A stretch of 64,000 nt of DNA, taken from NCBI GenBank assembly GCA_019635485.1, contig JAHBZL010000004.1, positions 62,001-126,000 on the forward strand, read 5' to 3'. Shown here piece by piece: positions 1 through 10,843 of the stretch. The notes below the pieces were generated by a model that ran no database searches, was not told where the DNA came from, and saw nothing but the letters and a program-made list of their open reading frames with translations. This stretch comes from Piscinibacter sp. GTDB lineage: Bacteria > Pseudomonadota > Gammaproteobacteria > Burkholderiales > Burkholderiaceae_C. Made by a program: the position numbers and the translations under genes. Each line of letters begins with the position of its first letter. Within the stretch, counting starts at the first letter, position 1.

Positions 1-22
1 GATGCTGGCGCCCAAGCGCTGA
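1..22 (+). CDS. 3' tail of an upstream coding sequence (partial)
   Basis: Six sense codons followed by a TGA at 20-22 lie in the second frame, 7 bases before the birA start. This fits the end of a gene that begins outside the window and is transcribed towards birA. Too little is present to name it, and it could be non-coding. Confidence 0.3.
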
Positions 23-29
23 GGCCGGG

Positions 30-923
30 ATGAGCGAGCCGCTGCACTGGGGAGCCGAGGCGCTGTGGCAGCAGCTGCTGCCCGAGCTGCCGGGGCTCTC
101 GGTCGAGATCGTCGAGCGCACCTCGTCGACGAACACGGCCCTGCTCGAGCGCGCCCGCGTCGTCAGCCGCCACGGCCCCGACAGCGACGAGGTGCTGGTG
201 CACCACAGCGTCGAGAGCGCGGCCTTCGGCCGGCGCGCCGCGGACGTGCAGCCCTGCCTGCTGGTGGCCGAACACCAGACCGGCGGCCGGGGGCGCCAGG
301 GGCGCGGCTGGCAGTCGGTGGCCGGCGCCTCGCTGACCTTCTCGCTGGCCATGCCGCTGGCCGGGCACGACTGGTCCGGCCTGTCGCTGGTCGTCGGCCT
401 GGCCCTGGCCGATGCGCTCGACCCGCCGGCGGCTGGCGGCGTGCCGCGCATCGGCCTGAAGTGGCCCAACGACCTCTGGCTGCTCGACGGCGAGGGCGGA
501 CGCAAGCTCGGCGGCGTGCTGATCGAGACCATCTCGGCCGGCAGCAAGCGGCTCGCCGTGATCGGCGTCGGCATGAACATCACGCCGCTGGCCGCCGTGG
601 AGGCCAGCACCGGCTTCGCCTGCGCGCAGGAGCTCGACGCGGCCGCAACGCCGCCGTTGGTGCTGGCCCGGGTCGCGCTGCCGCTGGTGCGCGCGCTGCA
701 CCGCTTCGAGGCCGAGGGCTTCGGCGCGTTCGCGGCCGACTACGCCCGGCGCGACCTGCTGCTCGGCCGGCCGGTGCGCACCACGCTGGCCGATGCCCCG
801 GAAGGCACGGCGCGCGGTGTCGACGCTCGCGGCGCACTGCTGGTGCAGACCCCGACCGGCATCGTGCCGGTCAGCAGCGGCGAGGTCAGCGTCCGCCTGG
901 ACCCGTCGGACCCGGCCCGCTGA
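30..923 (+). CDS. birA: Biotin--[acetyl-CoA-carboxylase] ligase
   Basis: Cytoplasmic enzyme that activates biotin as biotinyl-AMP and transfers it to the carrier lysine of acetyl-CoA carboxylase. The protein has 297 residues. The glycine/arginine biotinyl-AMP loop GRGRQGRGW is at about residues 86-94 and the catalytic KWPND motif at about 144-148. There is no N-terminal winged helix, so this is a monofunctional ligase and not a BirA-type repressor (family knowledge). About 25 extra residues, rich in acidic and polar positions, sit before the biotin loop (about 48-73). The next gene starts 6 bases after the stop, so the two are probably cotranscribed. A type III pantothenate kinase gene, often next to birA in related bacteria, is absent. 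Confidence 0.95.
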   Translation: MSEPLHWGAEALWQQLLPELPGLSVEIVERTSSTNTALLERARVVSRHGPDSDEVLVHHSVESAAFGRRAADVQPCLLVAEHQTGGRGRQGRGWQSVAGASLTFSLAMPLAGHDWSGLSLVVGLALADALDPPAAGGVPRIGLKWPNDLWLLDGEGGRKLGGVLIETISAGSKRLAVIGVGMNITPLAAVEASTGFACAQELDAAATPPLVLARVALPLVRALHRFEAEGFGAFAADYARRDLLLGRPVRTTLADAPEGTARGVDARGALLVQTPTGIVPVSSGEVSVRLDPSDPAR

Positions 924-929
924 GGCGGC

Positions 930-1631
930 ATGCTGCGGCTCCTGGCCCTCCTGCTGCTGGCGGCCAACCTGCTCTTCTTCGCCTGGAGCCAGGGCTGGCT
1001 GGCCGACCTGACCGGGCTGCGCCCGCACCCGGAGCGCGAGCCGCAGCGCCTGGCGCGCCAGGTGCGGCCCGAGACCATCGTCGTGCTGCCGCCCCCACCC
1101 ACGCCCCCCGCGCCGCGCTCGCCATCCGGCACCGCCAGCGCTGTGGTCGCTGCCGCCGCCGAGCCGCCCGTCTGCCTGGAGGCCGGGCCGTTCGCGACCG
1201 GTGCGTCGATCTCGGCCATGGCCACGCTGCGGGCCGTGCAGCCGCCGCTGCCGCCGGGCAGCTGGGTCGAGGTGACGATCGAGCGCCCGGGCGCGTGGCT
1301 GGTGGTGCTGGCCAAGCCGGCCAACCGGGACGCATTGGCCAAGCGCGACGAGGAACTGAAGCGTGCGCGCGTCGCCTACGAGGTGCTGACGACGCCGGAG
1401 GAGTTTGCAGGCAGCCTGTCGCTCGGCCGCTTCAATGACCGCGAGGCGGCCGACCGGGCGCTGGCGCAGTTCGGCCAGCGCGGCATCCGTCCCGCCCGGG
1501 TGGTCGAACTGCAGGCGGCCAGCACGATCCATCTGCTGCGTGCCGACCAGGCCGACAAGGCGCTCGCGGCCCAGCTGAAGGCCCTGAAGTCCGACACGCT
1601 GGGGCGCGGCTTCGTGCCCTGCGGAAGCTAG
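930..1631 (+). CDS. Membrane-anchored SPOR-like protein
   Basis: A 233-residue protein with one N-terminal hydrophobic segment (about residues 2-19) that probably anchors it in the inner membrane, a proline-rich linker around residues 52-65, and a C-terminal region (about 165-200) whose pattern of leucines, glycine and RFNDREAAD-like residues resembles a SPOR repeat. SPOR domains bind denuded septal peptidoglycan (family knowledge); the match here is by eye. It follows birA by 6 bases. Its TAG stop shares a palindromic CTAG with the stop of the convergent protease gene, so the two genes overlap by 4 bases. Confidence 0.75.
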   Translation: MLRLLALLLLAANLLFFAWSQGWLADLTGLRPHPEREPQRLARQVRPETIVVLPPPPTPPAPRSPSGTASAVVAAAAEPPVCLEAGPFATGASISAMATLRAVQPPLPPGSWVEVTIERPGAWLVVLAKPANRDALAKRDEELKRARVAYEVLTTPEEFAGSLSLGRFNDREAADRALAQFGQRGIRPARVVELQAASTIHLLRADQADKALAAQLKALKSDTLGRGFVPCGS

Positions 1632-3352
1632 CGGTTGCGCCGCCGCAGCGCGACCAGCGCCAGGCCGAGGCCGAACAGCCAGCCGCCGCCGACGGCGCCG
1701 CCACCCGCGTCCTGCACCGGGGCAACCGCCACCGACACGTCGTCGCCGAGCGCCAGCGCCTGCTTGAGTTCGGGGGTGTCGATCAGTTCGGGCAGCAGAG
1801 CCGGCGGCACGTAGGCCGCCGGGTCACGGGCATAGGCCAGTGCCTGTGGCGCATCCAGGATGCCGGCGCCGCAGGTGCTTCTCGTGCAGGCGCATCGGCC
1901 CGGATGGTCGGCGGAGCAGGCGGGCAGGCCCGATGACAGCGCCAGCACATGCGGGCGAGCGCTGCGTCGCACGCCGTCGATCAGCTGGGCGACACTGAGC
2001 GACGGGTTGACGCCGAGCATCAGGGCGGCCACACCAGCGACCACCGGCGCCGCGAAGCTGGTGCCGGCCGTCCGGCCGTAGCCCGGTGCACCGGGCGACT
2101 GCAGTCCGCCGTTGGCCACGGTCAGCAGCCCGTCGTCGCCGAGCAGCAGGCCCCAGTTGCCCACCAACCGGGGATCCCCGCCGACAGTGGCGATCGCCAC
2201 CGCCGGGCCGAAGTTCGAGTAGCTGCTCTTGAAGCCGTCACGGTTCAGCGCCGCGACGCCGAGGACGCCGAGGCAGTTGGCCGGTCGGGTCGGTGCCGCG
2301 CTCTGGTTGCCCGCGGCGGCAACGACGACCACCCCGATGGCGGCGAGTTCGTCGATCGTCTCCTGGTAGGCCGGGTTGCACGCCGCCGAACCGCCGAAGC
2401 TGATGTTCAGCACGCGCGCGGGTGTCGGGTTCAGCGGGACCGGTCGATCCTCGGCGTCGTAGACCGGCAGGCCGGCGGCCCAGCGCATGCCGACCAGGAT
2501 GTCCGCCAGGTCGGCTCCGCACTTGCCGGCCACCCGGACCGGAAGCACACGAGCACCCCAGGTCGCCCCTGCCACGCCGGCGGCGTTGTTCGCCACGGCC
2601 CCGATCTGCCCGGCGATGATCGTGCCGTGCCACGAACTGTCGTCGACGGCACAGGATCCGAACAGCGCCGGCGACGCCTGCCGGTCGGCCTCGCTGACCC
2701 AGTCCCCCGGATCGCTGGCGTCGGCGTCCCAGCCGTCCCCGTCGTTGGCGTACTCGACCACCGAGACGAAATCACGGCCCGGCAGCATGTTCGCGTCCAG
2801 GTCGGGGTGGGCGGTGATGCCCGTGTCGAGCACGGCCACCACGGTCGACGGAATCCCGGTGTTCGTGGCCCAGGCCTGCTGCAACCCGGGCACGCCGCGC
2901 CGGCGGTCGTCGATCTCGTTGGTGTTGGTCCCGCCCGCCGGGAACAGCCACCATTGGCCGCTGCTTTCCGGGGTGGCCGCGTACAGCGGGTCCTGCGGAA
3001 TGTTCAGCCGCTGCTCGCGATCGTTCGGGACCACCCACTCCACTTCCGGCCGCCGCAGCAGATCCGCGGCGATGCGCTGCACGTCGGCCGGGTCCAGGTC
3101 GTGCCCGAAGTCCAGGTAGCGCGCGTGGCGCCCCACGGCCCTCCCTCGCGCCGACTCACGGACGCCCGCCTTCGCCAGCACCTCCTGCAACCGCTGCTCT
3201 GCGCGCGGGGACATGGCCCCGACGTCGCGCAACTTCACGATCAGCCCACGGGCCCCGGCCGCTTCGGCGCTGGCCGCGAAGGCCAGACCCGCCGACAGGC
3301 AGGCGATGCCCCATGCGCGCCTGAACCGGCCGCGCCACCCCAACTCGTTCAT
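1628..3352 (-). CDS. Secreted S8 (subtilisin-family) serine protease with GlyGly-CTERM tail
   Basis: A 574-residue exported protease. Order of parts: signal peptide (about 1-32), an I9-like propeptide (about 36-112), the catalytic domain with Asp176 (in VLDTG), His242 (in WHGT), the oxyanion Asn349 and Ser432 (in GTSFAAP), then a tail of clustered glycines, a hydrophobic helix and RRRNR. This tail is the GlyGly-CTERM pattern, which rhombosortase cleaves during type II secretion (family knowledge). It starts 3 bases after the stop of the paralogous protease gene, so they are tandem copies in one operon. Both share the unusual HPDL...LPG..ND...DPSDPGDW-like stretch after the catalytic Asp. Substrate unknown. 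Confidence 0.92.
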   Translation of the reverse strand: MNELGWRGRFRRAWGIACLSAGLAFAASAEAAGARGLIVKLRDVGAMSPRAEQRLQEVLAKAGVRESARGRAVGRHARYLDFGHDLDPADVQRIAADLLRRPEVEWVVPNDREQRLNIPQDPLYAATPESSGQWWLFPAGGTNTNEIDDRRRGVPGLQQAWATNTGIPSTVVAVLDTGITAHPDLDANMLPGRDFVSVVEYANDGDGWDADASDPGDWVSEADRQASPALFGSCAVDDSSWHGTIIAGQIGAVANNAAGVAGATWGARVLPVRVAGKCGADLADILVGMRWAAGLPVYDAEDRPVPLNPTPARVLNISFGGSAACNPAYQETIDELAAIGVVVVAAAGNQSAAPTRPANCLGVLGVAALNRDGFKSSYSNFGPAVAIATVGGDPRLVGNWGLLLGDDGLLTVANGGLQSPGAPGYGRTAGTSFAAPVVAGVAALMLGVNPSLSVAQLIDGVRRSARPHVLALSSGLPACSADHPGRCACTRSTCGAGILDAPQALAYARDPAAYVPPALLPELIDTPELKQALALGDDVSVAVAPVQDAGGGAVGGGWLFGLGLALVALRRRNR

Positions 3353-3355
3353 CCG

Positions 3356-5347
3356 TCACAGGCGCTGTACGCCCGCCCTCTCGTCACGCGGCGCACGCCG
3401 CAACATCATCAGTACCGCGCCCAGGAGCAGCAATCCCAGCCCATCCAGTGCCCCGCCGCCCCCGCCACCCCCGCCGCCCGACGACGAGTTCGTGACGAAC
3501 AGGGTCTGCGTGTCCGTGCCGACCGTGCCGACCGAATCCGTCACGGTCAACGTCACGACCACCGTGCCCGCGGCCGTGCCGGTCAGCGTGACGCTGGCGC
3601 CGTTCGTGGCGCCGTCGAAGGCGGCGAAGCCGGCCCCGCTGGTGATCGCCCAGGCGTAGCTCGCGATGGTGCGCCCGCTGCCGACCGTGCTGCCGGAGGC
3701 GTTCAGCGTCACCGTGCCGCCGACGGCCACCGAGGTCGCGCTGGCGGCGATGCTGGCGTTGACCGGCGTCACGAAACCCTGGGCTGCCGCCACCGCGGCC
3801 GCCGCGTTGAGCATGCCGGCGCCGCAGGTGCTGGTGGTGCAGTAGCACTCGTCCTGGTCCGTGCTGTTCGGTGCGTGGCACTGCGGGATGCCAGCGGTGC
3901 CGCCCGACGTCGGGAACGACGTCGCGCTGGAGCGGATCAGCGAGCGCACCTCGGCCGGCGTCAGATCGGGCCGCACGGACAGCATCAGCGCCGCCGTGCC
4001 GGCCGCCAGCGGCGCCGAGAAGCTGGTGCCGAGCGTGGCCTTGAAGCTGTCGGTGTACGTCGATCCGCCGGCGCCGTTGCTGACCGGCGTGGTGGTGCCC
4101 GCGTTGGACGTGGTCAGGATCGGATACAGGCAGGGCTGGTTGCTGCCGGTGTTGACGCAGTTGCCGCCTGGCGCGCTGACGGCCACTTCCGGCCCGAGGT
4201 CGGAGAAGCCGACCTTGGTGCCCACGTGCCGCAGGCCGGCGACGGCGATCACGCCGGCGCAGGCCGCCGGCTCGGACACCGCGTGCCCCGCGCTGTTGCC
4301 CGCCGATGCGACGATTGATACACCCTGTGCAAGGATCGCGTTGACCGCATCCCGATACTGCGGCGCGCAACCAGTCCCCCCACCAAGGCTCAGGTTGATG
4401 ACCTTCGCAGGGTTGGGGTTGCTGGGTACGTTCGGATCCCCTGTGGAAAGCCCGGCCGCCCACCGCATCCCCGCAACGATGTCGGAGTCGAAGCCGCCGC
4501 ACTTGCCCAGCACGCGCACCGGCAGCACCCGCACGTTGCGCCCGACGCTGGCCATGCCGGCCGAGTTGTGTGTCGAGGCGGCGATGATCCCAGCTACCTC
4601 GGTGCCGTGCCAGGAACTATCGGACTTTGCGGGATTGCCGTTTGCATCGAACGAGCAATCTTCGAATGGCCCACCAGGCGTGGTTGTTTCGGCGAGTGTG
4701 ATCCAGTCCCCGGGATCGGACGGATCGTTATCGCGCCCCCCTCCGTCATTGGCAATTCCTGCGTCTCCAATCATGTCGTAACCTGGCAGCAGGTTGGCCG
4801 CCAGGTCCGGGTGGTCGCTGCGGATGCCGGTGTCGACCACCGCGACGACCACGCTCGCGCTGCCGGTCGTGGTGTCCCAGGCCGCCTCGGCGTTGATGGC
4901 CGAACGCACCTCGCCGGCCGGCGCCCGCAGATACCACTGGCCGGCCACCGGCCCGCCGGTCTGCGCCAGCAGGTTGACCGCAGGACCGGTCAGGTACAGC
5001 GGGTCGTTCGGCGCCAGCGCGGCGTGCTTGCGCCGGTCCGGCACCGCGTACTCCACATCGCTCTCCTGCGCCAGCCGCTCGGCCAGCGCCTCGGAACTCA
5101 TGCCGGCGGCGAACACCACCTGGGCCCGCTCGTCCAGCGCGTGGCCGGCGGTCAGTGCGATGCCCAGCCGCTGGCCGAGCGCCTGCGCCCGCGCCGCGGG
5201 TTCCTGGCCGGCGGCGAGCGTCTGCTTGCGCAGCAGCGACGAGTCCGCCTTGTACTTGACGATCACCCGCGCGCCGGCGGCATGGGCTGCCAGCGGCGCG
5301 CACAGCAGCAGCGCCAGGACGGCAGCGAGTCGGCGGACGGAGGTCAT
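3356..5347 (-). CDS. Secreted S8 serine protease with PKD-like domain and GlyGly-CTERM tail
   Basis: A 663-residue exported protease. The chosen ATG at 5347 begins a clear signal peptide (about 1-23); reading open upstream of it has no such signal. Next come an I9-like propeptide (about 26-104), the catalytic domain with Asp172, His247, Asn351 and Ser442, an Ig/PKD-like beta domain (about 520-621), then nine consecutive glycines, a hydrophobic helix and an arginine-rich end, which is a GlyGly-CTERM signal. Several cysteine pairs near the end of the catalytic domain suggest disulfides. It is the paralogue of the next gene downstream (1628-3352) and lies 25 bases after a small lipoprotein gene. 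Confidence 0.92.
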   Translation of the reverse strand: MTSVRRLAAVLALLLCAPLAAHAAGARVIVKYKADSSLLRKQTLAAGQEPAARAQALGQRLGIALTAGHALDERAQVVFAAGMSSEALAERLAQESDVEYAVPDRRKHAALAPNDPLYLTGPAVNLLAQTGGPVAGQWYLRAPAGEVRSAINAEAAWDTTTGSASVVVAVVDTGIRSDHPDLAANLLPGYDMIGDAGIANDGGGRDNDPSDPGDWITLAETTTPGGPFEDCSFDANGNPAKSDSSWHGTEVAGIIAASTHNSAGMASVGRNVRVLPVRVLGKCGGFDSDIVAGMRWAAGLSTGDPNVPSNPNPAKVINLSLGGGTGCAPQYRDAVNAILAQGVSIVASAGNSAGHAVSEPAACAGVIAVAGLRHVGTKVGFSDLGPEVAVSAPGGNCVNTGSNQPCLYPILTTSNAGTTTPVSNGAGGSTYTDSFKATLGTSFSAPLAAGTAALMLSVRPDLTPAEVRSLIRSSATSFPTSGGTAGIPQCHAPNSTDQDECYCTTSTCGAGMLNAAAAVAAAQGFVTPVNASIAASATSVAVGGTVTLNASGSTVGSGRTIASYAWAITSGAGFAAFDGATNGASVTLTGTAAGTVVVTLTVTDSVGTVGTDTQTLFVTNSSSGGGGGGGGGALDGLGLLLLGAVLMMLRRAPRDERAGVQRL

Positions 5348-5372
5348 TCGGGTCGGTCCTCGAGGAGGGAAA

Positions 5373-5723
5373 TCAATACTGCGGCGCGACGATGCGCTTG
5401 CGGGCATCGACCTGCGCCGCGCTGAATCGGCGCCGGTCGGCCCGCAGGCGCTCGAACGCGGCGCTGCAGTCGGCCGCGTCACCGCAGTCGATGGACAGCG
5501 CGTGCCAGGCGTCGCCGCTGGCGGCCACGTACCGCACCGGCTTGCCGGCGGCATCCTGCGCGGCGGCGGCGATGGCCGCCGGCTCGGCCAGCGGCTGCGC
5601 CGTGCGCACCAGCACGCGCAGCGGGCCGGGGCCGATCACGGGCTCGGCAGCGGCACACCCCCCGAGCGCCAGCGCGGCCAGGACGGCCAGCGCCGGCGGG
5701 GCGGAGCGTTGCAGGGCGAACAT
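5373..5723 (-). CDS. Small lipoprotein resembling a free-standing subtilisin propeptide
   Basis: A 116-residue protein with a lipoprotein signal (hydrophobic stretch, then LGGC with Cys23). The mature part has an LRVLV strand, a helix and a closing segment ending in ARKRIVAP, a layout similar to the I9-like propeptides of the two downstream proteases (strand VIVKYK, helix, strand, then VPDRRK). It contains two closely spaced cysteines (about residues 80 and 85). I infer a membrane-tethered inhibitor or folding helper for the proteases; this is by eye only and the alternative is an unrelated small lipoprotein. It is the first gene of the three-gene unit and has a TAGACT hexamer 6 bases before its ATG. 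Confidence 0.6.
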   Translation of the reverse strand: MFALQRSAPPALAVLAALALGGCAAAEPVIGPGPLRVLVRTAQPLAEPAAIAAAAQDAAGKPVRYVAASGDAWHALSIDCGDAADCSAAFERLRADRRRFSAAQVDARKRIVAPQY

Positions 5724-5729
5724 CCGCCC

Positions 5730-5735
5730 AGTCTA
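5730..5735 (-). promoter_or_regulatory. Candidate -10 element, leaderless start of the lipoprotein gene
   Basis: TAGACT on the minus strand, 6 bases before the ATG at 5723, with no Shine-Dalgarno sequence. One of several such sites in the window. No convincing -35 box was seen. Confidence 0.4.
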
Positions 5736-5737
5736 CG

Positions 5738-5776
5738 GGGGCGCCGGGACGCGCTGGCGTGAGGAATCGGCGCCCC
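5738..5776. repeat. Inverted repeat downstream of gapA
   Basis: GGGGCGCCG (5738-5746) and CGGCGCCCC (5768-5776) form perfect 9-base arms around a 21-base loop, between the gapA stop and the protease-operon start. It may help end gapA transcription, but there is no T tract. Confidence 0.35.
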
Positions 5777-5818
5777 GGCGTAAGGCTTTGTTGCAGTGTG
5801 TGGCGGGAATGCGCGCGC

Positions 5819-8957
<3,139 letters not shown>

Positions 8958-9024
8958 GAGCGGTGCGGCGGTCGGCAGGAAGGGGAACCGTGCATTTTAC
9001 GGGGGGGCCTTCGGTCCGCCCTTC

Positions 9025-9030
9025 GATAAT
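9025..9030 (+). promoter_or_regulatory. Candidate -10 element, leaderless start of speD
   Basis: GATAAT ends 7 bases before the speD ATG at 9038. There is no Shine-Dalgarno sequence and no obvious -35 box. A transcription start near the A of the ATG would make a leaderless mRNA. Confidence 0.45.
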
Positions 9031-9037
9031 CGGCAAG

Positions 9038-9430
9038 ATGCAAGGGCTGCACCTGACCGCCGACCTGCACGGTTGCGCCGCCGACCGTGCGGCACTGACC
9101 GATGCGGCGGCACTGCGCGCGCTGTGCCTGGCCAGCGTCGCGGCGGCCGGCCTCACGCCGGTGGGCGAGCTGTTCCACCGCTTCGCGCCCGCCGCGCCGG
9201 GCGCTGCGGCGGGCATCACCGGGGTGGTGCTGCTCGCCGAGTCGCACCTCGCGGTGCACACCTGGCCCGAGCAGGGCGCGGTGACGCTGGACGTCTACGT
9301 CTGCAACTTCGGCGCCGACAACTCGGCGCGTGCCCACCAGCTGCTCGACGCGCTCGTGGCCGCGTTCGCGCCGCGGCGCGTCGGCCGGCACGCGTTGCAG
9401 CGCGGAAGCTCCGAGCTGATCGGCCCTTGA
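9038..9430 (+). CDS. speD: S-adenosylmethionine decarboxylase proenzyme
   Basis: Makes decarboxylated S-adenosylmethionine, the aminopropyl donor for spermidine. The protein is 130 residues from the ATG at 9038, the usual size of the short prokaryotic form; an in-frame reading from further upstream adds 25 residues unlike the family. The self-cleavage site lies in LLAESHLAVHTWPE, where the Ser becomes the pyruvoyl group, and the later CNFGADNS block is also conserved. It stands alone and divergent from tkt. The nearest possible partner is the spermidine-synthase-like gene about 5 kb downstream on the other strand. No ornithine or arginine decarboxylase is in the window. Confidence 0.93.
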   Translation: MQGLHLTADLHGCAADRAALTDAAALRALCLASVAAAGLTPVGELFHRFAPAAPGAAAGITGVVLLAESHLAVHTWPEQGAVTLDVYVCNFGADNSARAHQLLDALVAAFAPRRVGRHALQRGSSELIGP

Positions 9431-9441
9431 CGGGGCTCAAG

Positions 9442-9459
9442 CCGGCGCCGCAGCGCCGG
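9442..9459 (+). repeat. Hairpin after speD
   Basis: CCGGCGC (9442-9448) and GCGCCGG (9453-9459) pair around a 4-base loop, 11 bases after the speD stop. It is a compact stem without a T tract; a weak terminator at best. Confidence 0.3.
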
Positions 9460-9511
9460 TGCGACGCTCCAGTCTGCGCCCTTGCACGAGCGCATCCGCC
9501 GGAGCGCCACC

Positions 9512-10099
9512 ATGACCCATCCCACCCTGACCATCATCCGCGACGAACACGGCGCGCTCTCGGCCATGCTGCGCTCGCTGTCGATGCTGCTGGCCGAGCA
9601 CCGGCGGCACCGCTCGCTGCCCGATTTCAGCGTGCTGCGCGCGATGCTGTTCTACGTCGACGAGTTTCCGGAAAAGCTGCACCACACCAAGGAAAGCGAT
9701 CTGCTGTTCCCCAAGCTGCGCGAACGCTGCCCCGAGATCGCGCCGGTGCTGGAGCGGCTGGATCGCGACCATGCGCGCGGCGAGAAGGCGATCCGCGACC
9801 TCGAGCACGACCTGCTCGCCTTCGAGGTGCTCGGCGACCCGCGTCGCGCCGCCTTCGAGAACGCCGTCGAGCGCTACATCGAGTTCTACCTGTCGCACAT
9901 GGCGATCGAGGAGAACGAGGTGCTGCCGCTGGCGCAGAAGCACCTGACGGCGCAGGACTGGGCCGAGCTCGACCAGGCCTTCCTCGCCAACTGCGACCCG
10001 CTGACCGGGCACGAGCCGACCGACCTGTACCGGCCGCTGTTCAGCAAGATCGTGATGCAGGCCCCGGCGCCGATCGGGCTCGGCCCGGCGCTGGGCTGA
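9512..10099 (+). CDS. Hemerythrin HHE domain protein
   Basis: A 195-residue four-helix protein with the histidine/carboxylate pattern of the hemerythrin HHE cation-binding family: an N-terminal RDEHGAL, HHTKESDLLF around the second helix, DHARGEK in the third, and YLSHMAIEENEVLPL near the end. The family binds a diiron centre and is linked to oxygen or nitric-oxide sensing and iron-sulfur repair (family knowledge); the exact role here is not shown. The ATG at 9512 is preferred over one 30 bases upstream because the conserved region begins right after it. It lies 28 bases before murU on the same strand. Confidence 0.85.
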   Translation: MTHPTLTIIRDEHGALSAMLRSLSMLLAEHRRHRSLPDFSVLRAMLFYVDEFPEKLHHTKESDLLFPKLRERCPEIAPVLERLDRDHARGEKAIRDLEHDLLAFEVLGDPRRAAFENAVERYIEFYLSHMAIEENEVLPLAQKHLTAQDWAELDQAFLANCDPLTGHEPTDLYRPLFSKIVMQAPAPIGLGPALG

Positions 10100-10105
10100 C
10101 ACACC

Positions 10106-10126
10106 GCCGCCGATAGACTCGGCGGC
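10106..10126 (+). repeat. Stem-loop touching the murU start
   Basis: GCCGCCGA (10106-10113) and TCGGCGGC (10119-10126) pair around a 5-base loop and end one base before the murU ATG. The loop and its edge also spell TAGACT (10114-10119), a candidate -10 element 8 bases before the ATG. Either a leaderless promoter or a hairpin masking the start is possible. Confidence 0.4.
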
Positions 10127-10127
10127 C

Positions 10128-10832
10128 ATGAAAGCGATCCTCCTGGCTGCCGGCCGCGGCGAACGCATGCGGCCGCTGACCGATCAGTGCCCGAAGCCGC
10201 TGCTGCCATTGCGCGGGCGGCCGCTGATCGAGTGGCACCTGCTCGCACTGGCACGCGAGGGCGTGCGCGAGGTCGTGGTCAACACCGCCTGGCGGGAGCA
10301 GCAGATCGTCGATGCGCTCGGCGACGGCAGCCGCTTCGGCCTCGCGATCCGCTACTCGCTCGAAGGCCGCGACCACGGCGGCGCGCTGGAGACCGCGGGG
10401 GGCCTGAAGAAGGCGCTGCCGTTGCTCGGGCTGGCGGGTGACGAGCCGTTCTGGTACGTCGCCGCCGACGTCTTCGCGCCGGACTTCCGCTTCGACGCCG
10501 CAGCCGCCGCGGCGCTGCAGCCGGGCGACCTGGCGCACCTGTGGCTGGTGCCCAACCCGCCGCAGCATCCGGGCGGCGACTTCGGCCTCGTGGACGGGCG
10601 CGTCGGGCCCGGCGCCGACGGTGCGCGCTTCACCTGGTCCGGCATCGGCGTGTTCCGCCCCGGCTTCGTCCACGAGCTGATGGCGGAGCTGCCGGTCGGC
10701 GCGAAGGCGCGCCTGCGCCCCTACCTCGACGCCGCGATCGCGCGTGGCCGGCTCGGCGCGCAACGCTGGGAAGGCACCTGGGCCGACGTCGGCACGCCGG
10801 AACGCCTGCACGCCCTGGACGCCGGCGGCTGA
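10128..10832 (+). CDS. murU: N-acetylmuramate alpha-1-phosphate uridylyltransferase (MurU-like)
   Basis: Nucleotidyltransferase of the sugar-phosphate type. The start LLAAGRGERMRPLTDQCPKP (about residues 5-24) is the dinucleotide-binding signature of this family, followed by the VAADVF metal-binding Asp region near residue 110. Length (234) and the MurU-like DVGTPERL end suggest the cell-wall recycling enzyme that makes UDP-MurNAc from MurNAc-1-phosphate; in many proteobacteria it sits beside the kinase AmgK, which is not present here. A mannose- or glucose-1-phosphate nucleotidyltransferase is the alternative. It converges on the aldo/keto reductase remnant, with 11 bases between stops. Confidence 0.82.
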   Translation: MKAILLAAGRGERMRPLTDQCPKPLLPLRGRPLIEWHLLALAREGVREVVVNTAWREQQIVDALGDGSRFGLAIRYSLEGRDHGGALETAGGLKKALPLLGLAGDEPFWYVAADVFAPDFRFDAAAAAALQPGDLAHLWLVPNPPQHPGGDFGLVDGRVGPGADGARFTWSGIGVFRPGFVHELMAELPVGAKARLRPYLDAAIARGRLGAQRWEGTWADVGTPERLHALDAGG

Positions 10833-10843
10833 GGCGGCACCGA

